This document shows, one piece after another, positions 1 to 7,476 of a DNA stretch of 53,008 nucleotides. The translations under genes were made by a program, and so were the position numbers. Where the stretch lies: assembly GCF_007004625.1 (NCBI RefSeq), contig NZ_VIFV01000022.1, positions 1 to 53,008 of the forward strand, written 5' to 3'. Each line of letters begins with the position of its first letter. Within the stretch, counting starts at the first letter, position 1. This stretch comes from Planococcus salinarum (GTDB taxonomy: Bacteria > Bacillota > Bacilli > Bacillales_A > Planococcaceae). The notes under the pieces were generated by a model. The model saw nothing but the letters and a program-made list of their open reading frames with translations. It was not told where the DNA came from and made no database searches.

Positions 1-126
1 AGGGCTCAAAAGTCTGGTAGCACGTTATGAAACTTTGCGTTATGCATCTTAATTGAACCGCCGTATACCGAACGGTACGTACGGTGGTGTGAGAGGTCGG
101 GAGTTAATCGCTCCCTCCTACTCGAT
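1..126 (+). mobile_element. 3' end of a group II intron (domains V-VI)
   Basis: Positions 55-90 fold into a bacterial group II intron domain V: ACCGCCGTA pairs with TACGGTGGT, with a short upper stem and a two-base CG bulge before TACGG. The following 91-126 stretch, a GGGAG/CTCCC stem ending in TACTCGAT, fits domain VI. The reverse transcriptase gene would lie upstream, outside the window. One open frame from the left edge stops at 50-52 and could be its last codons, but I cannot confirm that. The exact 3' splice point (about 126) is inferred. Confidence 0.75.
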
Positions 127-256
127 TAAAGGGAACAGAAGGAAAAGAGCATCCATCAGGAAACGGTGTCCTGAAAGTGAGGGAAAGGGAGTGGGAAAAA
201 TTACCACAGTTTGAATTATAACTTCATATTACTGGATAAAATTTTTGATAAATAAT

Positions 257-284
257 AGAACAAACGTTCGTTTTATGGTAAAAT
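257..284 (+). promoter_or_regulatory. Extended -10 promoter overlapped by a LexA-like box
   Basis: A TGGTAAAAT extended -10 lies with its TAAAAT at 279-284. At 257-270 is AGAACAAACGTTCG. It matches the Bacillus LexA/DinR box as I recall it (CGAAC-N4-GTTYG) at all but the first base. With a 17-bp spacer the -35 would be 256-261, so the box covers it and could block RNA polymerase. SOS control of the downstream toxin is inferred. Confidence 0.55.
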
Positions 285-340
285 AGAGTTACAGCTGTAT
301 GAGGGCGGTTTGGCCATTCCCCAGGAAAGGGGGTGGTGAT

Positions 341-448
341 ATGACAGTTTACGAATCATTCGGATTGGTTTTTACAAGCATCGGGCTGACGATCAGCGGC
401 TTGACCTTGATCATTTCAATGATTTTAGTCACAAATAAAAAAAAATAA
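341..448 (+). CDS. Type I toxin, putative holin-like (TxpA/BsrG-type) small membrane peptide
   Basis: This is a 35-residue peptide starting MTVYESFGLV. It has one hydrophobic segment (about residues 7-30) and a lysine tail (NKKK), the typical form of the putative holin-like toxin family encoded beside antisense RNAs in Firmicutes. A very strong ribosome site (AGGAAAGGGGGTGGTGAT) sits directly before the ATG. Such peptides insert into the membrane and depolarise or disturb it when over-expressed. The 3' end and untranslated region are covered by a convergent antisense RNA gene on the minus strand, and a LexA-like box overlaps the promoter. It is too short for ordinary gene callers. Toxicity is inferred from family resemblance. 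Confidence 0.8.
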   Translation: MTVYESFGLVFTSIGLTISGLTLIISMILVTNKKK

Positions 449-480
449 CCGTCCCATGTGGCGTGGAATGACGGTTATTT
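443..480 (-). terminator. Terminator of the antisense RNA
   Basis: AAATAACCGTC and GACGGTTATTT form a perfect 11-bp stem. On the minus strand it is followed by a run of U (from the A-run at 436-444); on the plus strand only three U follow. So it mainly stops leftward transcripts, namely the antisense RNA and possibly namA read-through. Confidence 0.75.
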
Positions 481-527
481 GATGCCTAGAATTCCAGCCA
501 ACCGCGCTCAATGCGGCATACAGCTGG

Positions 528-553
528 CCGAATGCATATGCATTCGGTTTTTT
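528..553 (+). terminator. Terminator of the toxin mRNA
   Basis: A perfect 20-bp palindrome (528-547) is followed by six T, a strong plus-strand terminator. A second small hairpin (CCGC at 512 to GCGG at 526) lies just upstream, as in other members of this toxin family. Confidence 0.75.
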
Positions 554-597
554 GCGTTACATTAATTATACTAAAGCCAGTCTATTTTGCAACTGAC

Positions 598-1614
598 TTA
601 TACCCATCCGCGTTCATACGGCACCGGGACTTCGATTTCAGCGTCCAATTCCTTGGAAGCGCGGAAAGCCCAGTAGGGATCCCGCAGCAATTCGCGGGCT
701 AGGAAAATCATATCGGCCCGTCCGTTCTGCAGGATTTCCTCTGCATGGAGGGGACTCGTGATGAGACCCACGGCGCCGGTCGGAATTTCCGCATGGTGTT
801 TGATCGTTTCCGAAAATTTCACCTGATAACCCGGATAAACCGGGATTTTGGCAGGCACCAGAGCACCTGAACTGACATCGATCAGATCGACACCCTGCTG
901 CTTCATCCACTTGGCCATTTCAATGTACTGTTCCGGCGTCATTCCGCCTTTCGTATAATCATGGGCAGAAATTCGGACAAACAGCGGCTTGGTCCAGATT
1001 TCATTTACCGCTTCAATGACTTCCCGAAGTATGCGGTAGCGATTTTCCGAACTTCCTCCATATTCGTCCGTACGTTTATTTGTCAGAGGGGACAGAAATT
1101 CATTCAACAGATAACCGTGTGCTCCGTGCAATTCGATAACATCAAAACCGGCACGGTCGGCCCGGACAGCAGCGCTTCGGAAAGCTTTCACTGTTTCGGT
1201 GATATCTGCTTTCGACATTTCCGTCGGAGTTTTGTAACTGTCATTAAATGCCAAAGCGCTCGGTGCGTGGATATCTCCGTCAACGGTTGCTTTTCTGCCG
1301 GCATGGGCAAGCTGAATTCCAGCTTTCGCCCCGTTCTTTTTTATCAGGCCGACCAGTTCCGCCAACCCTTCAACATGGGCGTCCTCCCAAATTCCAAGAT
1401 CGCGTGATGAAATACGGCCCTGGGGCTGGACTGCTGTCGCTTCCAGGATGATCAGGCCCGTGCCGCCGACTGCCCGCGTTGGGTAGTGGATGCGGTGCCA
1501 GTCTGTGATGCGGCCGTCTTCCTGGTCGCTCTGGTACATGCACATCGGTGCCATGACAATCCTGTTTTTAAAAGTTATATCTTTGATCGTCATCGGTTCA
1601 AAAAGTTTCACCAT
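598..1614 (-). CDS. namA: NADPH dehydrogenase NamA (Old Yellow Enzyme, YqjM)
   Basis: This FMN-dependent ene-reductase uses NADPH to reduce activated C=C bonds of enones, nitro-compounds and similar electrophiles in the cytoplasm. The protein is 338 aa, the same length as B. subtilis YqjM. Conserved features are the MAPMCMYQ loop, with the redox-tuning Cys25 and Tyr27, the HGAHGYLL substrate-binding histidines near residue 164, and the C-terminal YERGW arginine that reaches into the partner active site. The frame stays open further upstream, but I chose the ATG before MVKLFEP because it matches the family N-terminus. It lies 34 bp after proC and is probably cotranscribed from the T-box promoter; why an ene-reductase sits with proline synthesis is unknown, as in B. 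subtilis. Confidence 0.93.
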   Translation of the reverse strand: MVKLFEPMTIKDITFKNRIVMAPMCMYQSDQEDGRITDWHRIHYPTRAVGGTGLIILEATAVQPQGRISSRDLGIWEDAHVEGLAELVGLIKKNGAKAGIQLAHAGRKATVDGDIHAPSALAFNDSYKTPTEMSKADITETVKAFRSAAVRADRAGFDVIELHGAHGYLLNEFLSPLTNKRTDEYGGSSENRYRILREVIEAVNEIWTKPLFVRISAHDYTKGGMTPEQYIEMAKWMKQQGVDLIDVSSGALVPAKIPVYPGYQVKFSETIKHHAEIPTGAVGLITSPLHAEEILQNGRADMIFLARELLRDPYWAFRASKELDAEIEVPVPYERGWV

Positions 1615-1648
1615 GGATATTGTCCCCCTTATCAGTTCACTGGCAAAA

Positions 1649-2452
1649 TTACTTGAACTCTTTACCCAGCTCACGCGAACGCGCTGCCGCAGCGCTGACA
1701 CATTGTCCGACGATATCCTTGAAATCATTGGCTGCCAAGGATTCAAGGCCCGCTGCTGTGGTGCCGTTCGGGCTTGTTACCTTCTGGCGCAACTCTGCAA
1801 AATCTTCCTGCTGCATCATTTCTGCGGCGCCCAGGAAGGTCTGGCGCACCAATTTTTTGGCATCCGCTGAAGAAAGGCCATTGGCGATGCCCGCTTCCCG
1901 CATCGCTTCTGCAAAATAATAGATATAAGCCGGTCCACTGCCCGCCACTCCTGTCAAGGCATGCAATTGATCTTCTTCGACCACGGTAACGCTGCCGATG
2001 GAAGAAAGCAGCTTGCGCAATTCATGTTGCTGCTCGACCGTCACATGTTTACTCCAGGCCACTCCCGTTGCTGATTTTCCGACTTGAGCCGAGGTATTCG
2101 GCATCGCCCGGGCCACAGGGAAATTTCCGACATGGCGCTGAATCGTGTCGATCGACACACCCGCTGCCACTGAAACAATGACCGTATTGCCGGACAGTTT
2201 TTTCTTAATGCCGGCCAATGCTGCTGCCACGTCTTTCGGTTTCATCGCCAACAGGATAAAATTGGCATCTTTCAATTCTGTTTTTGATTCATCGACGATA
2301 TTGACACCATATTCATCGTGCAGTAATTCCAGGCGGTCCTGGTCTGATCTATTCATCACCGAAATATCCTCCGGTTTCATGATTCGTTTGTTGATCCATC
2401 CGTGAATCATGGATTCCGCCATTGATCCGGCTCCTACACATACAATTTTCAT
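1649..2452 (-). CDS. proC: Pyrroline-5-carboxylate reductase (ProI/ProC)
   Basis: It catalyses the last step of proline synthesis, the NAD(P)H-dependent reduction of pyrroline-5-carboxylate to proline. The 267-aa protein starts [16 protein letters not shown], a Rossmann dinucleotide-binding glycine motif. It carries the family signature around [12 protein letters not shown] in the helical C-terminal dimerisation domain. The start has GGAGAAAG just upstream; the longer upstream frame was rejected because it runs into the leader terminator. It is first gene of a minus-strand operon with namA, and expression should be controlled by the proline T-box immediately upstream, as for B. subtilis proI. 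Confidence 0.95.
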   Translation of the reverse strand: MKIVCVGAGSMAESMIHGWINKRIMKPEDISVMNRSDQDRLELLHDEYGVNIVDESKTELKDANFILLAMKPKDVAAALAGIKKKLSGNTVIVSVAAGVSIDTIQRHVGNFPVARAMPNTSAQVGKSATGVAWSKHVTVEQQHELRKLLSSIGSVTVVEEDQLHALTGVAGSGPAYIYYFAEAMREAGIANGLSSADAKKLVRQTFLGAAEMMQQEDFAELRQKVTSPNGTTAAGLESLAANDFKDIVGQCVSAAAARSRELGKEFK

Positions 2453-2469
2453 CTTTCTCCACTTCCTTT

Positions 2470-2712
2470 TCTCATAATAAAAAGCGCAATCATCCCTGTT
2501 CATCAAGGACGAAAACGCTTTGTTTCCGCGGTACCACCCAGCTTTGCCATTTAAGACACTACTCGATATCCTTAACGCGGACTTACGGCCGTGTTTTCAC
2601 GGCAGCTCAAAAGCAGGTTCCAGAAGGGAGCGGGGGTGTGCCTTTCAGCTGAAGCAACACTCTCTTTACACCATCACCATCTGTACTGATCTTCATCATC
2701 GCTTACATATGT
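2470..2712 (-). promoter_or_regulatory. T-box leader, specifier CCU (proline)
   Basis: Read on the minus strand, the conserved T-box GGGTGGTACCGCGG lies at 2539-2526. A terminator (AAAGCG...CGCTTT followed by T-rich sequence) lies between about 2519 and 2475. The stem I region contains GAA-CCT-GCTTTTGAG, the usual specifier-loop context, with CCT at 2617-2615 coding proline. Uncharged tRNA-Pro would stabilise the antiterminator and let proC-namA be transcribed. The 5' edge is set from the promoter. Confidence 0.9.
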
Positions 2713-2718
2713 ATATAA

Positions 2719-2747
2719 ATTATACGGACAGCCCATTTGAATGTCAA
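2719..2747 (-). promoter_or_regulatory. Consensus sigma-A promoter of the proC leader
   Basis: Minus strand TTGACA (2747-2742), 17-bp spacer, TATAAT (2724-2719): a perfect consensus match. Transcription should start near 2712 and enter the T-box leader, so control is expected at termination rather than initiation. Confidence 0.88.
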
Positions 2748-2828
2748 ATAACGCTGCGGGGTGACGGAGCGCGGTTTTACAGGTATGATGGATGAACAGT
2801 CATTCATTTTTTTAAGGAGAGATAAGAA

Positions 2829-3776
2829 TTGAACCTACACAAAATCATTATTCCGACGCCTTTCGCGGTCGGTGACGTAAATTCCTATCTATTAAAAGGG
2901 GATGCATTGACCCTTGTCGACGCCGGGCCCAAAACACCGGAAGCGTGGGAAGCGTTGAAATTCGGACTGAACGAAGCTGGGGTGCAGCCGGAAGATGTGG
3001 AGCAAGTGATTCTTACCCATCATCACCCGGACCATGCCGGCTGGATCGACGGTTTTGATAATGCCAGATTATACGGCCATCCCTATAACGATTTATGGCT
3101 CCGGAGAGACCAGGCTTTTTTTGACTTTCATGATGCCTTCTATCTGGAACGCCTCAAAGAGGAAGGTGTGCCGGACGACCAACTTTTCTGGATCAAACGC
3201 ATGAAGCGGCCGCTGACGCTGATGGGCAGCCGTCCGCTTGATATGACCATCAATGAAGGGGATGTGCTGCCCGGCCATCCGGAATGGGCTGTTATGGAAA
3301 CACTTGGCCACGCGCAAAGTCATTTGTCCTTTTGGAACGAAGAGACAAGGCAGATGATCGGGGGAGACCATGTTATCGCGAAAGTTTCCTCCAATCCACT
3401 GATTGAGCCTCCGCTCGATCCATCGATGGGCCGCCCCAAGTCGTTGCTCCAGTATAACGAGTCATTGGGCCGATTACTGAAAATGCCGGTGGATATAATA
3501 TACAGCGGCCACGGCGAGGACGTCCGCAATGTCCATGAACTGATCACCGAACGGCTGGCGAAACAGCATCAGCGCGCCATGAAGGTGCTGGCGATGATCG
3601 GCAATGAAGAAAAGACAGTCTATGATTTAACCAAGCAGCTGTTCCCTCATGCCTACGAAAAGGAATTGGGGCTGACACTTTCTGAAACCATTGGCCAGAT
3701 TGATTACCTGCTTGAAGACGGCCTCATTACTGAGCAAATGGATGATAAGGGAATTTTCCATTACAAAGAAGCGTAA
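2829..3776 (+). CDS. MBL-fold metallo-hydrolase, YqjP-like
   Basis: This 315-aa protein belongs to the metallo-beta-lactamase superfamily. The metal-binding motif is THHHPDHAGW (His64, His66, Asp68, His69), with further ligands likely in GHAQSHLSFW and GGDH. The last 70 or so residues look like a winged-helix tail, common in the YqjP/LACTB2-like branch. The TTG start is chosen because AAGGAGAG sits at the correct distance before it. Its position beside proC and namA matches yqjP in B. subtilis. The substrate is unknown; thioester or nucleic-acid hydrolysis are possibilities from the superfamily, not shown by the sequence. Confidence 0.85.
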   Translation: MNLHKIIIPTPFAVGDVNSYLLKGDALTLVDAGPKTPEAWEALKFGLNEAGVQPEDVEQVILTHHHPDHAGWIDGFDNARLYGHPYNDLWLRRDQAFFDFHDAFYLERLKEEGVPDDQLFWIKRMKRPLTLMGSRPLDMTINEGDVLPGHPEWAVMETLGHAQSHLSFWNEETRQMIGGDHVIAKVSSNPLIEPPLDPSMGRPKSLLQYNESLGRLLKMPVDIIYSGHGEDVRNVHELITERLAKQHQRAMKVLAMIGNEEKTVYDLTKQLFPHAYEKELGLTLSETIGQIDYLLEDGLITEQMDDKGIFHYKEA

Positions 3777-3820
3777 ATTTACTGCTATATAAAGAATCAG
3801 CATAAATATGTCGCGCCGGC

Positions 3821-3840
3821 GCTGTTTTGCGGAATATCGG
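3821..3840 (+). repeat. Fragment of an interspersed repeat
   Basis: The 19 bases starting GCTGTTTTGCGGAATATCG recur exactly at 14487-14505, where they form one arm of a larger palindromic element. Here only this arm is present, in the gap between YqjP and the lipoprotein. Confidence 0.6.
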
Positions 3841-3880
3841 CTTCTATAGATTATTAGTTCAATTTATAAAATTGGTTTTA

Positions 3881-3909
3881 TTGCAACAATTAGCCGCAGC
3901 ATGTAAAAT
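3881..3909 (+). promoter_or_regulatory. Promoter of the DUF3221 lipoprotein
   Basis: TTGCAA (3881-3886), 17-bp spacer, TAAAAT (3904-3909), about 58 bp before the start codon. It is a good sigma-A match by eye. Confidence 0.55.
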
Positions 3910-3967
3910 AAACGCGTTAGTGACTAACGAAAGCCATCACGATTAACTGGAAAAGGACTGAATCAAT

Positions 3968-4543
3968 TTGAAAAAATGGGGTTTATTAATCGCTGGAATG
4001 TTGTTCCTATCAGCTTGTTCAGATGAAGAGGCAAAACCTGCCGAAACAGAGAAAAAAGAAGAAGTTGCGGTGGAACAGGAACAAAAAGAAATGACAGAAA
4101 GCGGTTTTATTACGCAGATCCGCAATGATAAAGTGCTTGTCAACAACATCTATTTCTCGTTCGCTGAAGATGTCGAAGTGGATACTTCCGGTGGCAGTGA
4201 AACTTCCGAGGCTGTGTTGAGTGATATCCGCACTGGCATGAAAGTGGATATTTCATACAATGGCCCGCTGGAACAAGCGTTCCCATTGGAAGCGGAAGCT
4301 GACAGCATTACGATTCTGAAAGATGAAGAATCAGTCGAACAGTCGGAAGCGCTGCAGGCTTATATCAATAAAGAGCAGCTCGCCAGCCTTCTCATACTTG
4401 GCCAGCCGATTGTCCGCGACAACGAAATCGGCTTCCTGTTCAACAACATGGACACCGGCGAGATGGAAGAAGTCCGCATCGATTTGGATACGCATGAATA
4501 TACCGTTGGCGACGGTGAAGAAGAAGCAGAAGATACCAATTAA
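3968..4543 (+). CDS. DUF3221 (YobA-like) lipoprotein
   Basis: This is a 191-aa secreted lipoprotein. The N-terminus MKKWGLLIAGMLFLSAC is a signal peptide ending in an LSAC lipobox, so it should be lipidated and held on the outer face of the membrane. A low-complexity acidic and glutamate-rich linker (residues 19-40) leads to a beta-rich domain (about 43-120: GFITQIRNDKVLV ... IRTGMKVDISYNGP) typical of DUF3221. Function is unknown in the family. The start is TTG with AAAGGA about 11 bp upstream, a weak but workable ribosome site. A strong terminator follows, so it is a single-gene unit. Confidence 0.75.
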   Translation: MKKWGLLIAGMLFLSACSDEEAKPAETEKKEEVAVEQEQKEMTESGFITQIRNDKVLVNNIYFSFAEDVEVDTSGGSETSEAVLSDIRTGMKVDISYNGPLEQAFPLEAEADSITILKDEESVEQSEALQAYINKEQLASLLILGQPIVRDNEIGFLFNNMDTGEMEEVRIDLDTHEYTVGDGEEEAEDTN

Positions 4544-4547
4544 CGGC

Positions 4548-4583
4548 AGAACGGTGGAAGCCGCTTCCACCGTTCTTTTTTTT
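4548..4583 (+). terminator. Rho-independent terminator after the DUF3221 gene
   Basis: AGAACGGTGGAAG (4548-4560) pairs perfectly with CTTCCACCGTTCT (4564-4576) and is followed by a run of T. Confidence 0.9.
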
Positions 4584-4606
4584 GTTCATTTTTTAGCCCT
4601 TACCAC

Positions 4607-4672
4607 TTGCGTTCAATTTTCATGCGTGGTATTGTATGTATATTAATTTTAATTAATGTATAAAAATACAAA
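4607..4672 (+). promoter_or_regulatory. argGH promoter with two ARG boxes
   Basis: TTGCGT (4607-4612), 17-bp spacer, TATTGT (4630-4635). An almost perfect ArgR/AhrC box, AATGTATAAAAATACAAA, occupies 4655-4672 (consensus TNTGNATWWWWATNCANA). A weaker box at 4635-4652 overlaps the -10 and start point, exactly 20 bp upstream of the first. Arginine-dependent repression is inferred. Confidence 0.75.
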
Positions 4673-4685
4673 GGTGGTTTTTCTA

Positions 4686-5918
4686 TTGAATAAAAAAATC
4701 GTTCTCGCCTATTCAGGTGGACTGGATACATCGGTGGCCATTCCGTGGTTGAAGTCAGAAGGTTATGACGTAGTGGCAGTGTGCCTTGATATTGGAGAAG
4801 GCAAGGATCTGGAGTTCATCAAGAAAAAAGCGCTGCAGGTTGGAGCGGTTGAAAGTTACATGATTGATGCAAGAGACGAATTTGCGGATAATTATGCATT
4901 AATATCCATGCAGGCCCATACATTATACGAAGGGAAATATCCGCTGGTCTCCGCGCTGTCGCGTCCGCTGATCTCCAAAAAGCTGGTGGAAATCGCTGAA
5001 ATGAGCGGTGCAACTGCCGTGGCCCATGGCTGCACGGGCAAAGGCAATGACCAGGTGCGTTTTGAAGTGTCGATCAAATCATTGAATCCGAACCTGGAAG
5101 TCGTAGCGCCCGTCAGACAATGGGGTTGGTCGCGTGACGAAGAGATCGCCTATGCCAAGGAAAACAATGTGCCGATTCCGGTCAACCTCGACAGCCCGTT
5201 CTCGATCGATATGAATCTTTGGGGCCGTGCCAATGAATGCGGCGTGCTGGAAGATCCGTGGGCGACGCCGCCGGAAGAAGCGTACGAACTGACGAATGCC
5301 CTTGAAAACACTCCGGATACGCCGGATACGGTGGAAATCGAGTTTGTCAAAGGAGTGCCGGTGAAACTGGACGGCATTTCCTATACATTCAAAGAACTGA
5401 TTTTCGAATTGAATCATGTGGCAGGAAAACACGGCATCGGCCGTATCGATCATGTCGAGAATCGTCTGGTCGGCATCAAATCGCGTGAAATTTACGAAGC
5501 TCCAGCTGCAATGACCTTGATTGCTGCACATAAAGAATTGGAAGACATTACGATGGTCAAGGAAATGGCGCATTTCAAGCCGGTCATCGAGAAAAAAATA
5601 ACTGAAATTATTTACGAAGGCTTATGGTTCTCACCCCTCCGCACAGCGCTGGAAGCATTCCTGAAAGAAACCCAGGAATTCGTCAATGGCACGGTACGTG
5701 TGAAAATGTTCAAAGGACACGCCATCGTAGAAGGAAGAAAGTCTCCGAATTCACTGTACAGCGAACAATTGGCGACGTATTCCACAGACGACACTTTCAA
5801 TCACCAGTCAGCGGTCGGTTTCATCGAATTATGGGGGCTTCCGACAGTCGTTAATGCGATGGTCAATAAAAAGCCGGTGCCTGTCACCGAACAGGTGAAA
5901 GAAAAGGTGCAGTCATGA
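4686..5918 (+). CDS. argG: Argininosuccinate synthase
   Basis: It joins citrulline and aspartate with ATP to give argininosuccinate in arginine synthesis (cytoplasmic homotetramer). The 410-aa protein begins [21 protein letters not shown], the ATP pyrophosphatase P-loop (SGGLDTS). It also contains the family blocks [15 protein letters not shown] and [24 protein letters not shown]. The frame is open 10 codons further up, but that upstream ATG lies within the ARG box. The TTG at 4686 has AAGGTGG eight bases before it, so I take TTG as the start. It overlaps argH by four bases (ATGA), giving translational coupling. Confidence 0.95.
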   Translation: MNKKIVLAYSGGLDTSVAIPWLKSEGYDVVAVCLDIGEGKDLEFIKKKALQVGAVESYMIDARDEFADNYALISMQAHTLYEGKYPLVSALSRPLISKKLVEIAEMSGATAVAHGCTGKGNDQVRFEVSIKSLNPNLEVVAPVRQWGWSRDEEIAYAKENNVPIPVNLDSPFSIDMNLWGRANECGVLEDPWATPPEEAYELTNALENTPDTPDTVEIEFVKGVPVKLDGISYTFKELIFELNHVAGKHGIGRIDHVENRLVGIKSREIYEAPAAMTLIAAHKELEDITMVKEMAHFKPVIEKKITEIIYEGLWFSPLRTALEAFLKETQEFVNGTVRVKMFKGHAIVEGRKSPNSLYSEQLATYSTDDTFNHQSAVGFIELWGLPTVVNAMVNKKPVPVTEQVKEKVQS

Positions 5919-7291
5919 CCAAGCTTTGGGGAGGCCGTTTTCAGAAATCGGCCGAACAATGGGTCGATGAGTTTGGCGCCTCGATTGCTTTTGACCAGGA
6001 GCTGGTAATGGAAGATCTCGAAGGCAGCAAAGCGCATGTGAAAATGCTCGGCGCCTGCCGGATTCTGTCGGAGGAAGACACGGCTTTGATACTTTCGGGC
6101 CTTGATGCACTGAAGCAAAAAGCGGCGGCAGGAGAGCTCGACTACAGCGCCGCCAATGAAGACATCCATTTGAATCTGGAGAAGTTCCTGATCGACGAAA
6201 TCGGTCCGGTCGGCGGCAAACTTCATACAGGCAGAAGCCGCAACGACCAAGTTGCAACCGATATGCATTTGTATTTGAAAAACCGCGTCGGCGACATCAT
6301 CGAAGCGGTCAACCATTTCCAACAGGCGATTGTGGAACAGGCAGAAACACACACGGAAACGATCGTGCCGGGCTATACACATCTGCAGCGGGCGCAGCCG
6401 ATTTCGTTCGGCCACCACCTGTTGACGTATTTCTGGATGCTGCAGCGCGACAAGGAACGGTTGACTGAATCGATGAAACGCATCGACATATCACCGCTTG
6501 GAGCGGGGGCGATGTCCGGAACCACTTTTCCAATTGACCGCCAAATGACTGCGGAGCACCTCGGCTTCTCGGACGTTTATCCCAACAGCATCGATGCTGT
6601 CAGCGATCGTGATTTCATCGTTGAATTTCTGTCGAATGCGTCCATGCTGATGATGCACATGTCACGTTTTGCCGAAGAAATTATTCTGTGGTCAAGCGAG
6701 GAATTCCGGTTTATCGAACTGGATGACACGTTCTCGACCGGATCGAGCATCATGCCGCAGAAAAAGAATCCGGACATGGCAGAACTGATCCGCGGCAAGA
6801 CCGGACGTGTTTACGGCAATCTGTTTGGTTTGCTGACCACCTTGAAAGGCCTGCCGCTGGCGTATAATAAAGACATGCAGGAAGACAAGGAAGGCATGTT
6901 TGATACCGTCCATACATTGATGGGCTCCCTGCCGATTTTCGAAGGAATGGTCCGAACGATGACCGTCCGCACGGATTCCATGGAAAAGGCGGTTTCAGCC
7001 GATTTTTCCAATGCCACAGAGCTTGCCGATTACCTGGCGGCAAAAGGAATGCCGTTCAGGGAAGCGCACGATGTCACCGGGAAGCTGGTGTTCACCTGCA
7101 TTCAGCGCGGCTATTACCTGAAAGATTTGCCGATCGGCGACATGAAGGCGGCGAGTGGGCTGATAGAAGAAGATATTTACGAAACCTTACTGCCTCGAAC
7201 TGCCGTGGAGCGGAGAACTTCGCTTGGCGGCACAGGCTTCGGCCAGGTACGCCATCAACTGGAGCTGGCCAAGTCGCTGATTGAACAATAA
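5915..7291 (+). CDS. argH: Argininosuccinate lyase
   Basis: It splits argininosuccinate into arginine and fumarate, the last step of arginine synthesis. The 458-aa protein has the typical N-terminus [11 protein letters not shown], the HTGRSRNDQ block, the [13 protein letters not shown] block ([13 protein letters not shown]) and the fumarase/aspartase superfamily signature [12 protein letters not shown], whose serine loop carries the catalytic base. The start overlaps the argG stop. A terminator 22 bp downstream ends the argGH operon. Nothing appears broken. Confidence 0.96.
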   Translation: MTKLWGGRFQKSAEQWVDEFGASIAFDQELVMEDLEGSKAHVKMLGACRILSEEDTALILSGLDALKQKAAAGELDYSAANEDIHLNLEKFLIDEIGPVGGKLHTGRSRNDQVATDMHLYLKNRVGDIIEAVNHFQQAIVEQAETHTETIVPGYTHLQRAQPISFGHHLLTYFWMLQRDKERLTESMKRIDISPLGAGAMSGTTFPIDRQMTAEHLGFSDVYPNSIDAVSDRDFIVEFLSNASMLMMHMSRFAEEIILWSSEEFRFIELDDTFSTGSSIMPQKKNPDMAELIRGKTGRVYGNLFGLLTTLKGLPLAYNKDMQEDKEGMFDTVHTLMGSLPIFEGMVRTMTVRTDSMEKAVSADFSNATELADYLAAKGMPFREAHDVTGKLVFTCIQRGYYLKDLPIGDMKAASGLIEEDIYETLLPRTAVERRTSLGGTGFGQVRHQLELAKSLIEQ

Positions 7292-7313
7292 ATAGCACCT
7301 ACCATTAAAGCCA

Positions 7314-7345
7314 GGCCAATGCAGAAATTCTTGCATTGGCTTTTT
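7314..7345 (+). terminator. Terminator of argGH
   Basis: GCCAATGCA (7315-7323) pairs with TGCATTGGC (7332-7340), followed by TTTTT. Confidence 0.88.
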
Positions 7346-7476
7346 ACTGTCCGCAATCTCCACCGGAAGACGGATTTATTTCAACATACGAAATACTTCT
7401 TCCAATTTTGTCTAATAATTTGATAAACTGGAAGGGTTCGATACATACACTAATCTACAGCAGGGAGAAAGATAAT

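Larger units (their letters stand above)
436..558 (-). ncRNA. Antisense RNA antitoxin (RatA/SR4-like)
   Basis: On the minus strand TTGCAA (592-587) and TATAAT (570-565) form a near-consensus sigma-A promoter with a 16-bp spacer. The predicted start is about 558. Transcription would run leftward through the toxin 3' untranslated region to a hairpin at 480-443, followed on this strand by nine U residues. The RNA of about 120 nt would be fully complementary to the toxin mRNA tail, including the toxin terminator stem. This is the layout of txpA/ratA and bsrG/SR4. The RNA itself is a prediction. Confidence 0.7.

Noticed and set aside
961..1407. Plus-strand open frame opposite namA
   Set aside because: Shadow of namA; no supporting features.
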